Assembly (NCBI GenBank): GCA_037178975.1
Contig: JASJZH010000006.1
Coordinates: forward strand, 10,788,001 to 10,852,000
Direction: 5' to 3'
Source: Oscheius tipulae
Lineage: Eukaryota > Nematoda > Chromadorea > Rhabditida > Rhabditidae
DNA: 64,000 nucleotides
Under the pieces are notes generated by a model. It searched no databases and was not told the origin of the DNA. It saw only the letters and a program-made list of their open reading frames with translations. Of this stretch, positions 54,452-64,000 are shown one piece after another; position 1 is the first letter of the stretch, and each line of letters starts with the position of its first letter. The translations under genes were made by a program, and so were the position numbers.

Positions 54452-54510
54452 ACAAAGCCGTCAGTTCACACGCGTCTCACGCGATACAGTCGATTTGAAA
54501 AGAAATTGGC
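54452..54510 (+). repeat. dispersed repeat copy A
   Basis: CAAAGCCGTCAGTTCACACG and the following CGTCTCAC, then ATTTGAAAAGAAATTGGC, match a second copy at 56161-56218 with substitutions and one small length change. Similarity seems to fade beyond the GAAATTGGC block, so this is the conserved core of a short interspersed element. Confidence 0.5.
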
Positions 54511-55451
54511 TTCGCCTGCCTGGGAAAGAATTGAATCGGGGCCGAGCCGTAGTGCAAACCGACGGGCCATTAAAATAAGAAAGGAATTTAGGGGTACTAT
54601 ATTTGAATCAGGATATTACACAAAGCTGTTATTAAGTGAATATGGACCTCCATTGACAAGTTTTGAGACACATCCTGATACCAAGAAAATCAGTCCAGAA
54701 TTTTCAAAGTTTTTACAGACTTTCTGAAGCTGTCGGAACTTGCTAAGTGCAGTTGGACACAAGTCTAGACTTTGAAGGAACGCTTATTCTACCAAACCGG
54801 CACACTGTAAGAGGGTTCTGTCTTTTCAATGAATCACGAAAACGTTCCGTCTCTATCTCTTGAATGTAATTTGTGTTCGTCTCTTACGATCTTCTGAATA
54901 GGTAAAATATACTGTGGTTACATATAAACACCCAAATCTCTGAAAAGTCATTTCATGTCAAGAAACAAAGAGGCAAGCCAGATGTGCAGGAAAATACTAC
55001 AAGGGAAGCGGCGCAGCCGCCTATGATCAATTTTAATTCAAGACCAAAGGGCAGCAAAGCTGCCGCCGGCAGTTGGTAGGAGTCTAATAGGAAGAGAGTT
55101 GGCAACAGGATCCCCGATACAAAACAGGAAATTTCCTTATCTCCAGATGGGTAGACAAGAAGCAGGCAGATAGCCAAGAATTAAAGGAGAGAAAGTGGTA
55201 TCTAAACGGTCAATGAGAAGCTGGATTAGAGGTACGACGATCTCAAAAATCCGGATGCACAAAAAGTGCTCGCCCGCACTTTTGAATTGTCTCTAATTCA
55301 GTTCCTTCTCCTGGGTTTTGCTATAAAGTTAAGAGCCTTGTCAAGATTACTACAAAGTTTTTGCCAAATTCACCTACTGACGAACTTAAGGGAGCATCGA
55401 TCCATCGACGATGTAAAATTTTGAATAGTCCCAATAGCCAGCAGTATTTGA

Positions 55452-55658
55452 TTACAACACCTCGAGTTTTCGACGACGTCCGTAGACACGATTTTTTGTC
55501 AATCTCTCTTTTTTTAAATTGTAAAAGTATATTATAAAGCAACCAACCTTTTCCTGAAGTTCTTCCTTTATCTCATCCTTCTCCTCTTCGTAATCAAGTT
55601 CAAGCTCTAAATGTGAAATTATGCGAGAATATTTGGAAGCCATACCGTCATCAGCCAT
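55452..55658 (-). CDS. possible small charged protein
   Basis: From the ATG at 55658, exons 55646-55658 and 55548-55606 give MADDELELDYEEEKDEIKEE and LQEK with a good 39-bp intron. A third piece (55452-55505, RLTKNRVYGRRRKLEVL, TAA) needs a poor AAAGAG acceptor. A TTTGCAG acceptor lies upstream of the ATG. The acidic start resembles the first residues of UAP56/DDX39-type helicases, but no helicase exons exist downstream, so it may be an isolated duplicate exon. Coding status is doubtful. Confidence 0.3.
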   Translation of the reverse strand: MADDGMASKYSRIISHLELELDYEEEKDEIKEELQEKVGCFIIYFYNLKKERLTKNRVYGRRRKLEVL

Positions 55659-56160
55659 TTTCCGTGATAGACCGCCTGGTTTACCTGCAAATTGTATATA
55701 TTTGAAGAAAAAATAAGATAAGACTGGATTGAAAAAATGGAAAGAACGGCTGGAGTGTATACCAATGCGGAAAATTCAAATAGTTGCGCGTTGCACCGGA
55801 AGCGGTACGCAAGAGACTGACAACCGCTTAGATAGTATAGGAAAAGGTCCATGAAACATCTTAAAAGATTCCAAATGTGCTTACAGTGGAAAAATAAACG
55901 AATCGTTGCCTTTTTCGAGTGAAGAATGTTGTCCCATCTTTGAAAGAGTGCCAACCATCAAACGCCTGCGCATCTCTATGTGTCAGTGTCAGAAGCGGTC
56001 TATATGCGCTTTTGAGATCACAATAAGTATTTTATAACAGCATTAGTTTCAAAGGGGTGATTGGTCACCCTTGTGAAGTTAGAACTATTGGAACAAGATC
56101 AAAATATGCTTTTGAATTCACTACAGTAGACACAACCGAGGGAATTTCCAAAATGGCTGC

Positions 56161-56218
56161 AAAAGCCGTCAGTTCTCACGTGTCTCGTCCAAATCAGTGG
56201 ATATGAAAAGAAATTGGC
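56161..56218 (+). repeat. dispersed repeat copy B
   Basis: AAAAGCCGTCAGTTCTCACG with TGTCTCG, then ATATGAAAAGAAATTGGC, mirrors copy A 1.7 kb upstream in the same orientation. Neither copy is part of a recognised gene. Confidence 0.5.
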
Positions 56219-56524
56219 CCAGAGTGAGAAAGTACAGAATTGGAGACTGAGCCGGATTGCAGGTAGCAAAAAAGTGGTGGTGATTCATGCTTGTATGTTA
56301 AGGCTAAGAGCGAGTTACGGCGTATCTATAGTAAAAGGATGTAAGCCAAGAGCGAAGCAGGCCGAAGCAGGCATCGATATAGATGGGCCCCGAGGAAAAC
56401 AGTTTGTAAATTCAATCTTTAATCTGACTGGGGTTAGACAGGCTTAAGAGAAACAGAGAATAGAGAAATGCCAATCTAACTGAGAAACTTATTTTGGGAT
56501 TGAAGAGAGTGAATATGGCGGCCT

Positions 56525-56543
56525 AGAAGATTCTGGAACTTTG
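56525..56543. promoter_or_regulatory. heat-shock element
   Basis: AGAAGATTCTGGAACTTTG consists of alternating 5-bp units nGAAn-nTTCn-nGAAn plus a partial fourth, the HSF-binding consensus. It lies about 790 bp upstream of the small heat-shock gene. A weaker site, GAAACTTCTCTCCGAA, lies at about 56971-56986, nearer the gene. Confidence 0.6.
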
Positions 56544-57262
56544 TGCAATTAGGTATCGTAGACAATGCTGAGAGCCACAGGTCTCCTCTCTGTCTCTCTC
56601 AGGGAAACACAGAGAGACAGCGAGAAACAGTCTTTAGGCGCTGTTGCAGGCACCTAAACTCCAGAAATGTGTCAATACAAGAATTGAAGTAATTGTCGCA
56701 GAACCAGTAGCTAAGGTTCCTTCTACGAACGGGGTTTTATGAAAAACCCCTTTTTGTGGAAATTTGTGTGACTTCTACGTTGGTAAGACTCTTTGGTACG
56801 GCTGAGGCTCGACGTTCTAATGAGATTCCATTGTTAGTCAGACATCTTGTTACCACAGAAGTGTAAACTACGATGCTCCCATAGTTACATGTCATACCCC
56901 TGTGCTTGCAAGATGCATGTGGGTGTTTTTGTTTAACCAAGCGAATGAGTCAGTGAATCACTGGATGCGCGAAACTTCTCTCCGAACAGGCTCCATTTGC
57001 ATAATCTGAATCAGACAGTACAAATACTCAGGCAATTTCGCTTGTTTCCAAAACATTTCTCAACTGTTCAACCCACAACGGACGTTCCGAAAATAAGTAG
57101 CTCATCATCACTTTTTCGCAAGAGCAGCGTAGGTGGAACTGTTGGTTTTCGGATGCTTGCTCGCAGGATTATAATGAAGGGCAGTCGCTTTCAAACAGAC
57201 TCCTCCCCAGGTTATCACATTTCCTGTCACTCTCTCACTGTGTGTGTTTGACCTGTTCCATC

Positions 57263-57279
57263 CTCTCTCTCTCTCTCTC
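57263..57279. repeat. (CT)n microsatellite
   Basis: A 17-bp CT run about 50 bp before the heat-shock gene start, on the coding strand, within its pyrimidine-rich leader region. Confidence 0.8.
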
Positions 57280-57330
57280 GCGGCTACCTCAAAAACATAG
57301 CTACTTGACTCAAGGAACAGTCTTTCAGCT

Positions 57331-57860
57331 ATGGACCGTCGTCTTCGTTTCGGAGCTCCATTCTCTCCTCTGATGGGTTTCGGAAACAGGTTCTTTGACG
57401 ACTTTGACTTCGACCGCAACTTTACTCGTCCCTACTGGAACGACCATTCTATGCTCACTGCCCACAAAATTGGGCAGGCTGTTGATGCAAGTCGTTTCCA
57501 AAAAGTGCAACCGGCATTCAGGTCGTCGACAATGAGCGCGAGTACACTGTCTCGGTTGATGTCTCCCAATTCGAGCCAGAAGAGCTGAAGGTCAACATTG
57601 TGGACAGCCAGCTGATCATTGAGGGAAAGCATGCTGAGAAGGGCGACAAGTATGGAACGGTAAACATTTGTTGATAGCAGTAATGAAAAGTGTTTAAGGT
57701 TGAGCGTCACTTCGTCCGCAAGTACGAGCTGCCTTCTTCTGTCAAGGCTGAAGAGATCAAGTCCGACCTGAGCAAGGAAGGTATCCTGACTGTTCGCTAT
57801 GACAAGAAGCCCGAACAGCAGCCACGTGCCATTCCGATCACAATCCACCCGAAGAACTAA
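57331..57860 (+). CDS. small heat-shock protein (alpha-crystallin family)
   Basis: Three exons (57331-57486, 57522-57659, 57699-57860) encode 151 residues. The N-terminal part is MDRRLRFGAPFSPLMGFGNR and FFDDFDFDRNF, phenylalanine-rich as in oligomerising sHSPs. The alpha-crystallin domain follows: NEREYTVSVDVSQFEPEELK, VNIVDSQLIIEGKH, VERHFVRKYELPSSV and LSKEGILTVRYDKK. The tail carries the I-x-I anchor (AIPITIHPKN). These ATP-independent chaperones hold unfolding proteins during heat and other stress. The first intron (57487-57521) is a 35-bp GC-AG intron beginning GCAAGT. Without removing it the domain is lost after 52 residues. TCTTTCAG lies 2 bp before the ATG. Upstream heat-shock elements fit HSF-1 control. 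Confidence 0.95.
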
Positions 57861-58306
57861 AACTTCACTTTGCTAAAGCCTATTTATTCAAATAAAGCCA
57901 ATTTCTGCTCAAACAAAACTATCTCTCTTTTTACCTCATGACAGAGGCTTTTGTCATTACAGTTCAAAAACCATAGATAACACTTTTATTCCAAAAATGC
58001 GATCAAAAAAGAGACCTAGAGATCATAAATGTAGACTGTACATGTAACCAGTTTGGCTGACAACTTGCGTAAATCACAATGACTGATATGGAGATAGTTT
58101 CGGCTGCCAATGAGGAGGAGATCAATCGTTTTCAACAGTAATAGCCCGTTTCAGCGGAGTAAGTTCTCTCATCGGGACGTTGTTTCGCATCGAAATGTCC
58201 CGACTCGAATAGCGTCTGTTTTCCGGGACGCGAAGATTTGCTCCGTGATTTTTTAAGCAGATGCTCTTCTGCTGAAAACAGCAAGCTTGTAAAAATATGG
58301 AAATTA
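57861..58306. other. convergent 3' flanks of sHSP and GPCR genes
   Basis: AATAAAG at 57891-57897 is the likely sHSP polyadenylation signal. Nothing else is recognised in the 446 bp. Confidence 0.5.
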
Positions 58307-60047
58307 TCAAACTTTTTGAGAGTCAGCTATACGTGACTCTAGAGTAGTTTCAGGATTGCCACTCGTCTGCCCAGTTGTTCTTCTTAACGTGTACCATCTT
58401 TTCAGGTTGTTGCAGCCAACAGTTTCAAACAGCACCTGAACAGATGTCAGTTTGTTTTTAACTGTTTTCGATACTTTTCGATATTTTGAGCTGAAGGCAA
58501 TGTAGACGAGAATCGTGCATGCTCCCCAAAGATTAACGAGTAGGGCAGATACTTCGACCAGTAGGGTCTCCACAAAGCTGGCTGTATAGGCGCCGATGAG
58601 TTCCATGACATTGTTGATGAAGGCCAAGACGTTGAACAGCATGAAGAATGTCATAATCGCGACAAGCATCAGACTGATGTTCTGTTCCTTTGACCTGTCG
58701 TTTCTGAATTGGATATTTTTTTGCAAATTAGCACAAATCAGCTTACCCGCAATGAGTATTCGCAGGTTTTTTGAGCAGAGCCGTTGAAACACTGCTTCCA
58801 CCGGCCACTGTCACCACATCAGCTTTTTGGCCGTTTGGAACGGAAACCGAGCGGCTTTTTTCTTGTGAAATGACTGAATAAGCATTGTTATAGAAGTTTA
58901 AAGTCTCTTACATCCTCCCAAGGTTCTGCTAGACTCCCTAATAGCAAAAATTATTCTAACATTCAGGTAGATCAATGAGAAGAATGGCAAAAAGAACATG
59001 ACGAAGCTGTAGGCTCCATTTCGGTAGTAAATTGTGTAATTCTCGCCAAACATGAACTCTGATGGGCTGACTATCGGAATGATTTGGGTAATGTTTTGTC
59101 TGAAACTGAGTTTTGAATATAAATCGTAATGTCTACTTTGTGGAGACACAGTTCTGGATTGCCAACTCGAACCATCTGGTGATGTTGAAGAGAAATGACC
59201 ACAAAACCATTCCGAAAAGTAAACATCGCACAGTGCTGCGACTGTTTATTCGCCGCGACTGAAATTAGTTCTCGTAAAGGAAGTTTTACTTAAACTTACA
59301 GCACTGAACGGATGGCATATGGCAATGTACCTATGTAAAGCCACCAGAACTGTCAAGTAGACAGAGCAGGTTAATGATGACTGCGCTATGGGATAGAAGA
59401 AAATAATTAAGTAGGCAGATATCAAGGCAACTGAAACCGCTTTAGAGACGGTTGTAACAACTGCTACCTGTTCTATTTGATCCCTCCGCGTAAACGGGCA
59501 CGGAAAACACAAAAAAGGAGGAGACAAGAACTGACAGGTCGCTGATACTTAATGCAAGGAAGAACCAGTTAATTGGCTGTCGTCGCATCTGGAAACCATT
59601 GTTTTCGAAGAAAAATGCCAAAAACATACCGATCTTCGAGTATAAACCATGATGTTTACGCAATTAAAGAAGATTCCGCAAATGTACGTTATTGGCATGG
59701 CGTAGGCTCGGAAAGCAAGCTGGACATCGGTAAAGTCGGCTGAAGGGCTCGTGTCACACATGGCACCGTCGACAGTCATGCCGGCCTGTAAGTGAGAATA
59801 GCGTGATATGGGGTCGAGGCGAAGAATCAGCCAAAGGTGGCGGGAGCTCTCTTTCTTCCCTTCCCAAGTTAGCCACTTCCGACAGCAGGTGCGTGACGAA
59901 GCGTTTTTACCTATTCTGATTCCATCTTTTCAAAAAAGAGAGGCGACAAACTTTCCCAGAATAGCAGTATGACTCTTTGAGAGTAAAACTCACATGGTAG
60001 GTCTTGTTGCCTATGGTGATCTCATCACCATAAGCCCAAGTGTCCAT
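58307..60047 (-). CDS. rhodopsin-type peptide GPCR, FMRFamide-receptor-like
   Basis: The first exon (59994-60047) encodes MDTWAYGDEITIGNKTYH with an N-glycosylation site (NKT). It joins in phase to AGMTVDGAMCDTSPSAD. Helices follow: AYAMPITYICGIFFNCVNIM with VYTRR (TM1), WFFLALSISDLSVLVSSFF (TM2), TCSVYLTVLVALHRYIAICH (TM3, with HRY replacing DRY) and LLFGMVLWSFLFNITRWFEL (TM4). TM5 is GAYSFVMFFLPFFSLIYLNV, then come a long third loop, ISLMLVAIMTFFMLFNVLAF (TM6) and VSALLVNLWGACTILVYIAF (TM7). The tail ends ESRIADSQKV. The NITRWFE and CSVYLTV patterns resemble nematode FMRFamide-like peptide receptors (frpr group). The ligand cannot be read from sequence. HRY instead of DRY may change basal activity. 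Confidence 0.92.
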
Positions 60048-63000
60048 TAGGGAAGGAGGCAGAACAAAGAATAGGGACAGATCATGCGCTTATCCGTCTA
60101 GACTCTCCAACATTTTAGACTGTCCTCCTTAACGATAATCTCCTCGTCATAGAGAAAAGTTATAAGATATAAATAGGACAGAGAAAGGGTAGGGAAAAGG
60201 TTTTGATCTTCAATTGCAGCTGCCAAAAGATCGCGACAAAAACTGCTCCGTTTATGGAGCAAAAGCTTAAAATGTTGCTTTCCGAAAATTGCTGGAACTT
60301 CCTCCTGGGGGAGCAAATTAGCCCATGGAAAAAGTGAAGAATCTGGGTAATAATTGCAACCGATGGGTCTCTCTGGCCGACTTGAAGCGTATTAGATCTC
60401 TATAAGCATACGTGAGGATTCTCAGCTCATAACAGAGCTGCTGCCATTTGACCTACGCCCAATAAACATGGATTTCTGCTCAATGGTCAATAAGAGTTCT
60501 GCGGGTAACCTGGTTAAGAGCTTGATTCTATATAACCTATGTAAAAAAATAAACGGGATTTAATACAAGGGGAAAAAGAAATTTAGTCATTGCCCCTCTC
60601 TCTCCTCTATGGTAATGTAATCCGTATTTGTTTAATGTCATTCTGAGGAACTGGGGGTCGAAGAAATGCCACCAATTTTAGGTCGTATGGACTCGCTGCT
60701 CGAACGTTCACTTCCGAACAAAGGTTATTCACACTTCATCTATCTACCAAGAAGTTGACACTCGCCCGAAAATAGAAAATAGCCCTAATCTCCTTCAAAA
60801 GAACATGACGAGTGAATAAATCAAAGAGTTGCAATTTTGACTGTTTCGAGAATTTTAGAAGAAATGTCCGAATGTAGGATGAGCAAGAGAATTAAGCATG
60901 AGGATCATGTTTTTCTGCGTTTTTTTGGGCCCAGAAGAACGGAATGAGCTGGCAAGTCCCAAGTTCAGATCCAGGTAATCAGCGCTTTTTCTAGCCTTTT
61001 TAGGTATACTTTCTGAAAATATAAATATTCCAAAAACTGTATATGTTATGTTTTTTCTAAAAAGTGGCCAAATACTTCAAAACACGCAATTCTGACAATA
61101 GCAACACAGCTTGTTCTGTATCCATTAATTTGAATGACTCGTCTAGAAAACAGGTTCGAATGGATCATTCAAAGTATTGTTGTGCGAAGATTGAGACGGA
61201 GCCACGAAAAAAACCCTGTTCCTTTCTTATTTTAAGGGGTACATTAAAATAAGAAACGAAGAGGGTTTTTTTTTATCTAGAAAGCTGACCGACATATTAC
61301 AATCTTGTACGCACATGGACAACAAGTAGTATAGACCTAATCACCGTCTTATGAACTATTATCACGTTAATGAGAGTGTGGGCAGACGGCGATCCAGTGA
61401 ATTTGAATAACAGGAAGCCGTGGGGGCCTGCTTGAGAAGGGCAGTAATAGTTAATGCTGTTTGCATAAATATGGTCTCACTTTTGGTACCGGACGCCTTT
61501 CCGATGTTTTCAACTCGCTAATCTGATTTGTTGAGTTCTAGTGATGTGGGATACTTCTCACGACGTCAGGCAAATACAGGAAATACAACTCTTTCCCAGG
61601 ATTGAAAAGTTGTGTACTTCTGTGTGAATATGAGACATAAGGGGGCTTGACTCGTTGGCAATTAGGTAGCTCTCGGATTTCCTCACAGCTTGTCACATCA
61701 TAAGGAAGCAGCTTGGAGAGGAGGGTAAAGGCTCCCAAAGTTCCCAAATTAGATGTCTAAGTGCCCGCGCAACAGATCAAATATGCTGTTCCTGGAATCC
61801 TTTTTGCCTTTATTGCAAGAGTTCATTTGGTTTACGTGTGGATTGGAGACAAAAGTTCGATAGTCGTGTTTATTACTAAGGCTACCCGAAAGTGCCCATT
61901 CCATATAATAGACTCTACTCGGTCCATTTTAATGTTCTCGGGGCTAGGAAGACAGTCAGTGCACAAAAGACTACCAATTGGATGCGTATGTGCATTTCTT
62001 CCACAGCCTGTTGGCAACTAATTAGCAAACAACCGAGCCATAATTAGATATACCCACATAAGCGACGGAGAAGAAGCGAGACGGGGTCTATTTGAACAGG
62101 TTAATGCGAACAGATGACGAATTTGACACCAGGATTGAGATGAGCGGTAATCCCCCCTCACGATTTGTACTTGAGCAATGAATCTGCGAAAAAAGAGGTA
62201 GGGGTATGTATTTTGGTGATTTCCTGTTATTGTGTTGTGGAACTCACCAAACGTGACAAGTTACTCGCCATATGGCCTAAAACTAGTTCTGATAATCGAA
62301 ACACACGATCGGATAAATTTTTGCTTCCAACCTTTACCCATGATACTTGTTTGTTGGTCCGTCAGTCTAATTGACTAATAAGCTCGGATAGAAACCATAC
62401 AGGTGGAGAAAACTAACAAACATAAGAGAGAGTGTGCCAACAAAACAGCAATTGCTCACCTTGACGTATTTTTTCATAGCCGGCTGGACCCTACTCGAGG
62501 TCCTACCTTCTCGAGAAGAAGTGCGCGAAGAAAGACAAATTGGCCGACGGCACTGAATTTTTCATTTCAGAACACAGAGCGTGGCTGCACCGGCGGAAAT
62601 TAACAAAACATACTGATTGGGCCTTTTTCAAAAAGGCTTGACCCAAAGTCAAGTGAGAGCGCCTAAACTTTGGGCAGAAATTGAATCCTCGCGGCGACTT
62701 TGTCTCAACCAAGAAGAGAAAACTCACAGGAAGACAGACGTTCACCAGGAAGTTGGAGGAACAGTTTGAAAGTCAGAGTAAGGATCTCGTTACAATGTCA
62801 ACATTCGTCAAGATAGGTGTAGCTTGGAAGTGAATTTTTTTTAAGTAAGCTCTGTCTGCTAAACAAGTTAGCTATTCTATCCATGTAAATGGTTAAATTG
62901 GACACTGAGTCTTCCTGAAAAACTGAAAAAAAAAACCTGCTACGGTAAAACATGGATTTTTTTGAACAGAAATGACTCAGTGAGGAACCAATAAAGTACA

Positions 63001-63530
63001 GGATGTTCAAATGACGTCGAAACTTAAGCAAGGGGAGCTCCAGATTTTGACAGACAATGATGGATGAACATGCAGAGAGACTCCGTTCCAGAAGACAAAG
63101 TTTTTGAACGCCCCGCCTAGTATTTGGATTCATTAAGGCCTGCTGAACAGGACTTGAAAGAAAACACGGTCATATTCTGAGAAGAAAAGTTGGAATCCAA
63201 GAACAGCTACAGCCCAAGGAAGGATCCAAAGATCGTTGTCATTAAACTAATTAGAAGAGAGAGGTTGCCACTACTAGAACAAATTCTATGGTATTTCCAG
63301 GAGGGAGCTTGTTTCTTAGACCTTATAAATATCAGTACATATTGCCCCGAGCTTTGATCTCGATCCCTCTTGACATCATTATACTTTGGAGTTGTCGAAC
63401 GGGGCTTGGGAGGCTCGAGTCTAGCAGAAGGTAGACTCTAGTCTCGAACAGTCAAACAGACACGATTAGATAAAGAGAGTATACGGGTGCTCCTGTCAGT
63501 GAGCATTGCTGTCTCTTCGTGGTGTCAACA
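60048..63530. other. long intergenic region with a hairpin element
   Basis: About 3.5 kb upstream of both the GPCR (minus) and the P450 (plus). A strong foldback at 61207-61273 is listed separately. TTATAAATATC near 63324 is a TATA-like box for the P450. Frames at 61.5-62.7 kb lack motifs and splice context. Confidence 0.4.
61207..61273. repeat. foldback hairpin, about 29-bp arms
   Basis: AAAAAAACCCTGTTCCTTTC (61207-61226) continuing TTATTTTAA pairs with TTAAAATAAGAAACGAAGAG (61244-61263) continuing GGTTTTTTTT, around an 8-bp loop GGGGTACA. Weaker inverted similarity seems to extend outward (TGTGCGAAGATTG, about 61179-61191, against CAATCTTGTACGCAC, about 61300-61314). A larger MITE-like unit of about 140 bp is therefore possible. 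Confidence 0.6.
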
Positions 63531-64000
63531 ATGTTTTGGCTTCTACTCTTCACCTTCTTAATCATTTATTTAACCTATCTCTACTGGTGAGTCTTTCTTA
63601 GAGATCAAAAAATGTGAAAATGTCAGGGGACGGAAGAAAGCCTTCAAGTTGCGTGAACAGCTTGGCTTAAAAGGACCTCCTCCGCATTTCATCTTCGGAA
63701 ACATGGATTATTTCATTAACCGAAATAAGGATATGGGTTACGATGATGGCTATGTACAGCTGGAAAATTGGGCTCAGGAGTATGGAGACACTTTTGCGTT
63801 CGGACTCATTAAGGGACTTGAATAAAAATGGCTTCAGATTGTATATGGGAACGAATCTACAAATTGTCTCGGTTGACGAAGCTTTTGTAAAGGAGGCCTT
63901 CATCCGTCAGTTTTCAAATTTCTCCGACCGCGTAGTGCCTAGTGTCTTCAAAAACAATGGTATTAGTAGCTTAGTCGTGTTTATATATCCTCATTATTAG
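63531..64000 (+). CDS. cytochrome P450, 5' part only
   Basis: The ATG at 63531 begins MFWLLLFTFLIIYLTYLYW, the N-terminal ER membrane anchor. After an intron GRKKAFKLREQLGLKGPPPH and FIFGNMDYFINRN give the proline-rich hinge (GPPP) and first helix. Exon 2 ends DTFA, and a 40-bp intron (GTTCGG...GCTTCAG) leads to LYMGTNLQIVSVDEAFVKEA followed by FIRQFSNFSDR, the conserved beta-1/helix-B region of microsomal P450s. The coding frame then meets GTATTAG, an intron that probably ends with the TTATTAG at the window edge. Haem-binding and I-helix motifs lie outside. The family resembles nematode CYP13/CYP25-type enzymes of xenobiotic or lipid oxidation; the subfamily cannot be fixed. Confidence 0.9.

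Larger units (their letters stand above)
52753..57330. other. long accessory interval with repeats, few or no genes
   Basis: About 4.6 kb. The 5' exon of the NCBP3-like gene should lie at its left edge but was not found. One weak minus-strand mini-gene (55452-55658), a pair of related dispersed sequences (54452-54510, 56161-56218), a heat-shock element (56525-56543) and a CT run (57263-57279) are listed separately. The rest is AT/GC-mixed sequence with short frames lacking motifs. Confidence 0.4.

Noticed and set aside
54953..55177. Hydrophobic 74-residue minus-strand frame
   Set aside because: No acceptor, no splice context and no family; its hydrophobicity comes from a GC-rich palindromic stretch.
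60014..60034. Perfect palindrome TATGGTGAT-CTC-ATCACCATA that looks like an operator or hairpin
   Set aside because: It lies inside the first coding exon of the GPCR (minus strand reading AYGDEITIG), so coding sequence explains it.

Overview
The window reads as nuclear DNA of a nematode. Genes are interrupted by many introns of about 35-50 bp ending in TTTCAG or TTTTAG. Many start codons sit directly behind a TTTCAG-like acceptor with no upstream exon, as expected for spliced-leader trans-splicing. The gene set is nematode-specific: cuticle collagen, DUF229, the nematode CHK-kinase-like (DUF1679) family, a YGGYG peptide, mlk-1, pkc-1 and picc-1. I cannot name the species. No rRNA, intact tRNA, CRISPR array or prokaryotic feature was seen.

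Layout, left to right. 0.4-4.9 kb is a secreted/surface block: a two-Kunitz inhibitor, a glycine/tyrosine-rich peptide, a broken cystatin and a mucin-like membrane protein. 5.1-6.6 kb is a C2H2 zinc-finger gene; 7.0-8.6 kb encodes the large subunit of TFIIA; 9.9-11.6 kb is a CHK-kinase-like gene. 13.3-13.8 kb holds two tiny membrane-protein genes tail to tail. 15.2-16.1 kb has a short secreted peptide candidate and an intact cystatin. 18.0-24.4 kb is an MLK-type MAP3K. 26.0-28.9 kb has two divergent cystatin-fold genes and an acidic protein I do not recognise. 29.0-30.1 kb is a cuticle collagen, and 32.6-34.7 kb is the CCDC85/PICC-1 coiled-coil gene. 35.4-41.4 kb is a novel-type (epsilon/eta) protein kinase C. 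Its 2.7 kb intron contains an entire DUF229 gene on the opposite strand. 46.9-48.7 kb is a divergent TAK1/MLK-like kinase, 49.4-52.8 kb an NCBP3-like cap-binding protein, 57.3-57.9 kb a small heat-shock protein, and 58.3-60.0 kb a peptide GPCR. The 5' end of a cytochrome P450 runs off the right edge.

The genes do not form one pathway. Two themes recur. One is secreted protease inhibitors and surface or defence proteins: Kunitz, three gene-like cystatins plus one relic, the YGGYG peptide and the mucin. The other is signalling: two MAP3K-like kinases, a PKC, a GPCR and a PICC-1 scaffold. The cystatins span 25 kb and show graded loss of the papain-binding motifs, which suggests family expansion and decay. 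The most unusual points are a cystatin relic whose two in-frame stops both replace conserved tryptophans, three short GC-AG introns, the nested DUF229 gene, and the paired micro-membrane proteins.

All gene models were spliced by eye and the family calls come from motif recognition. No database was searched.
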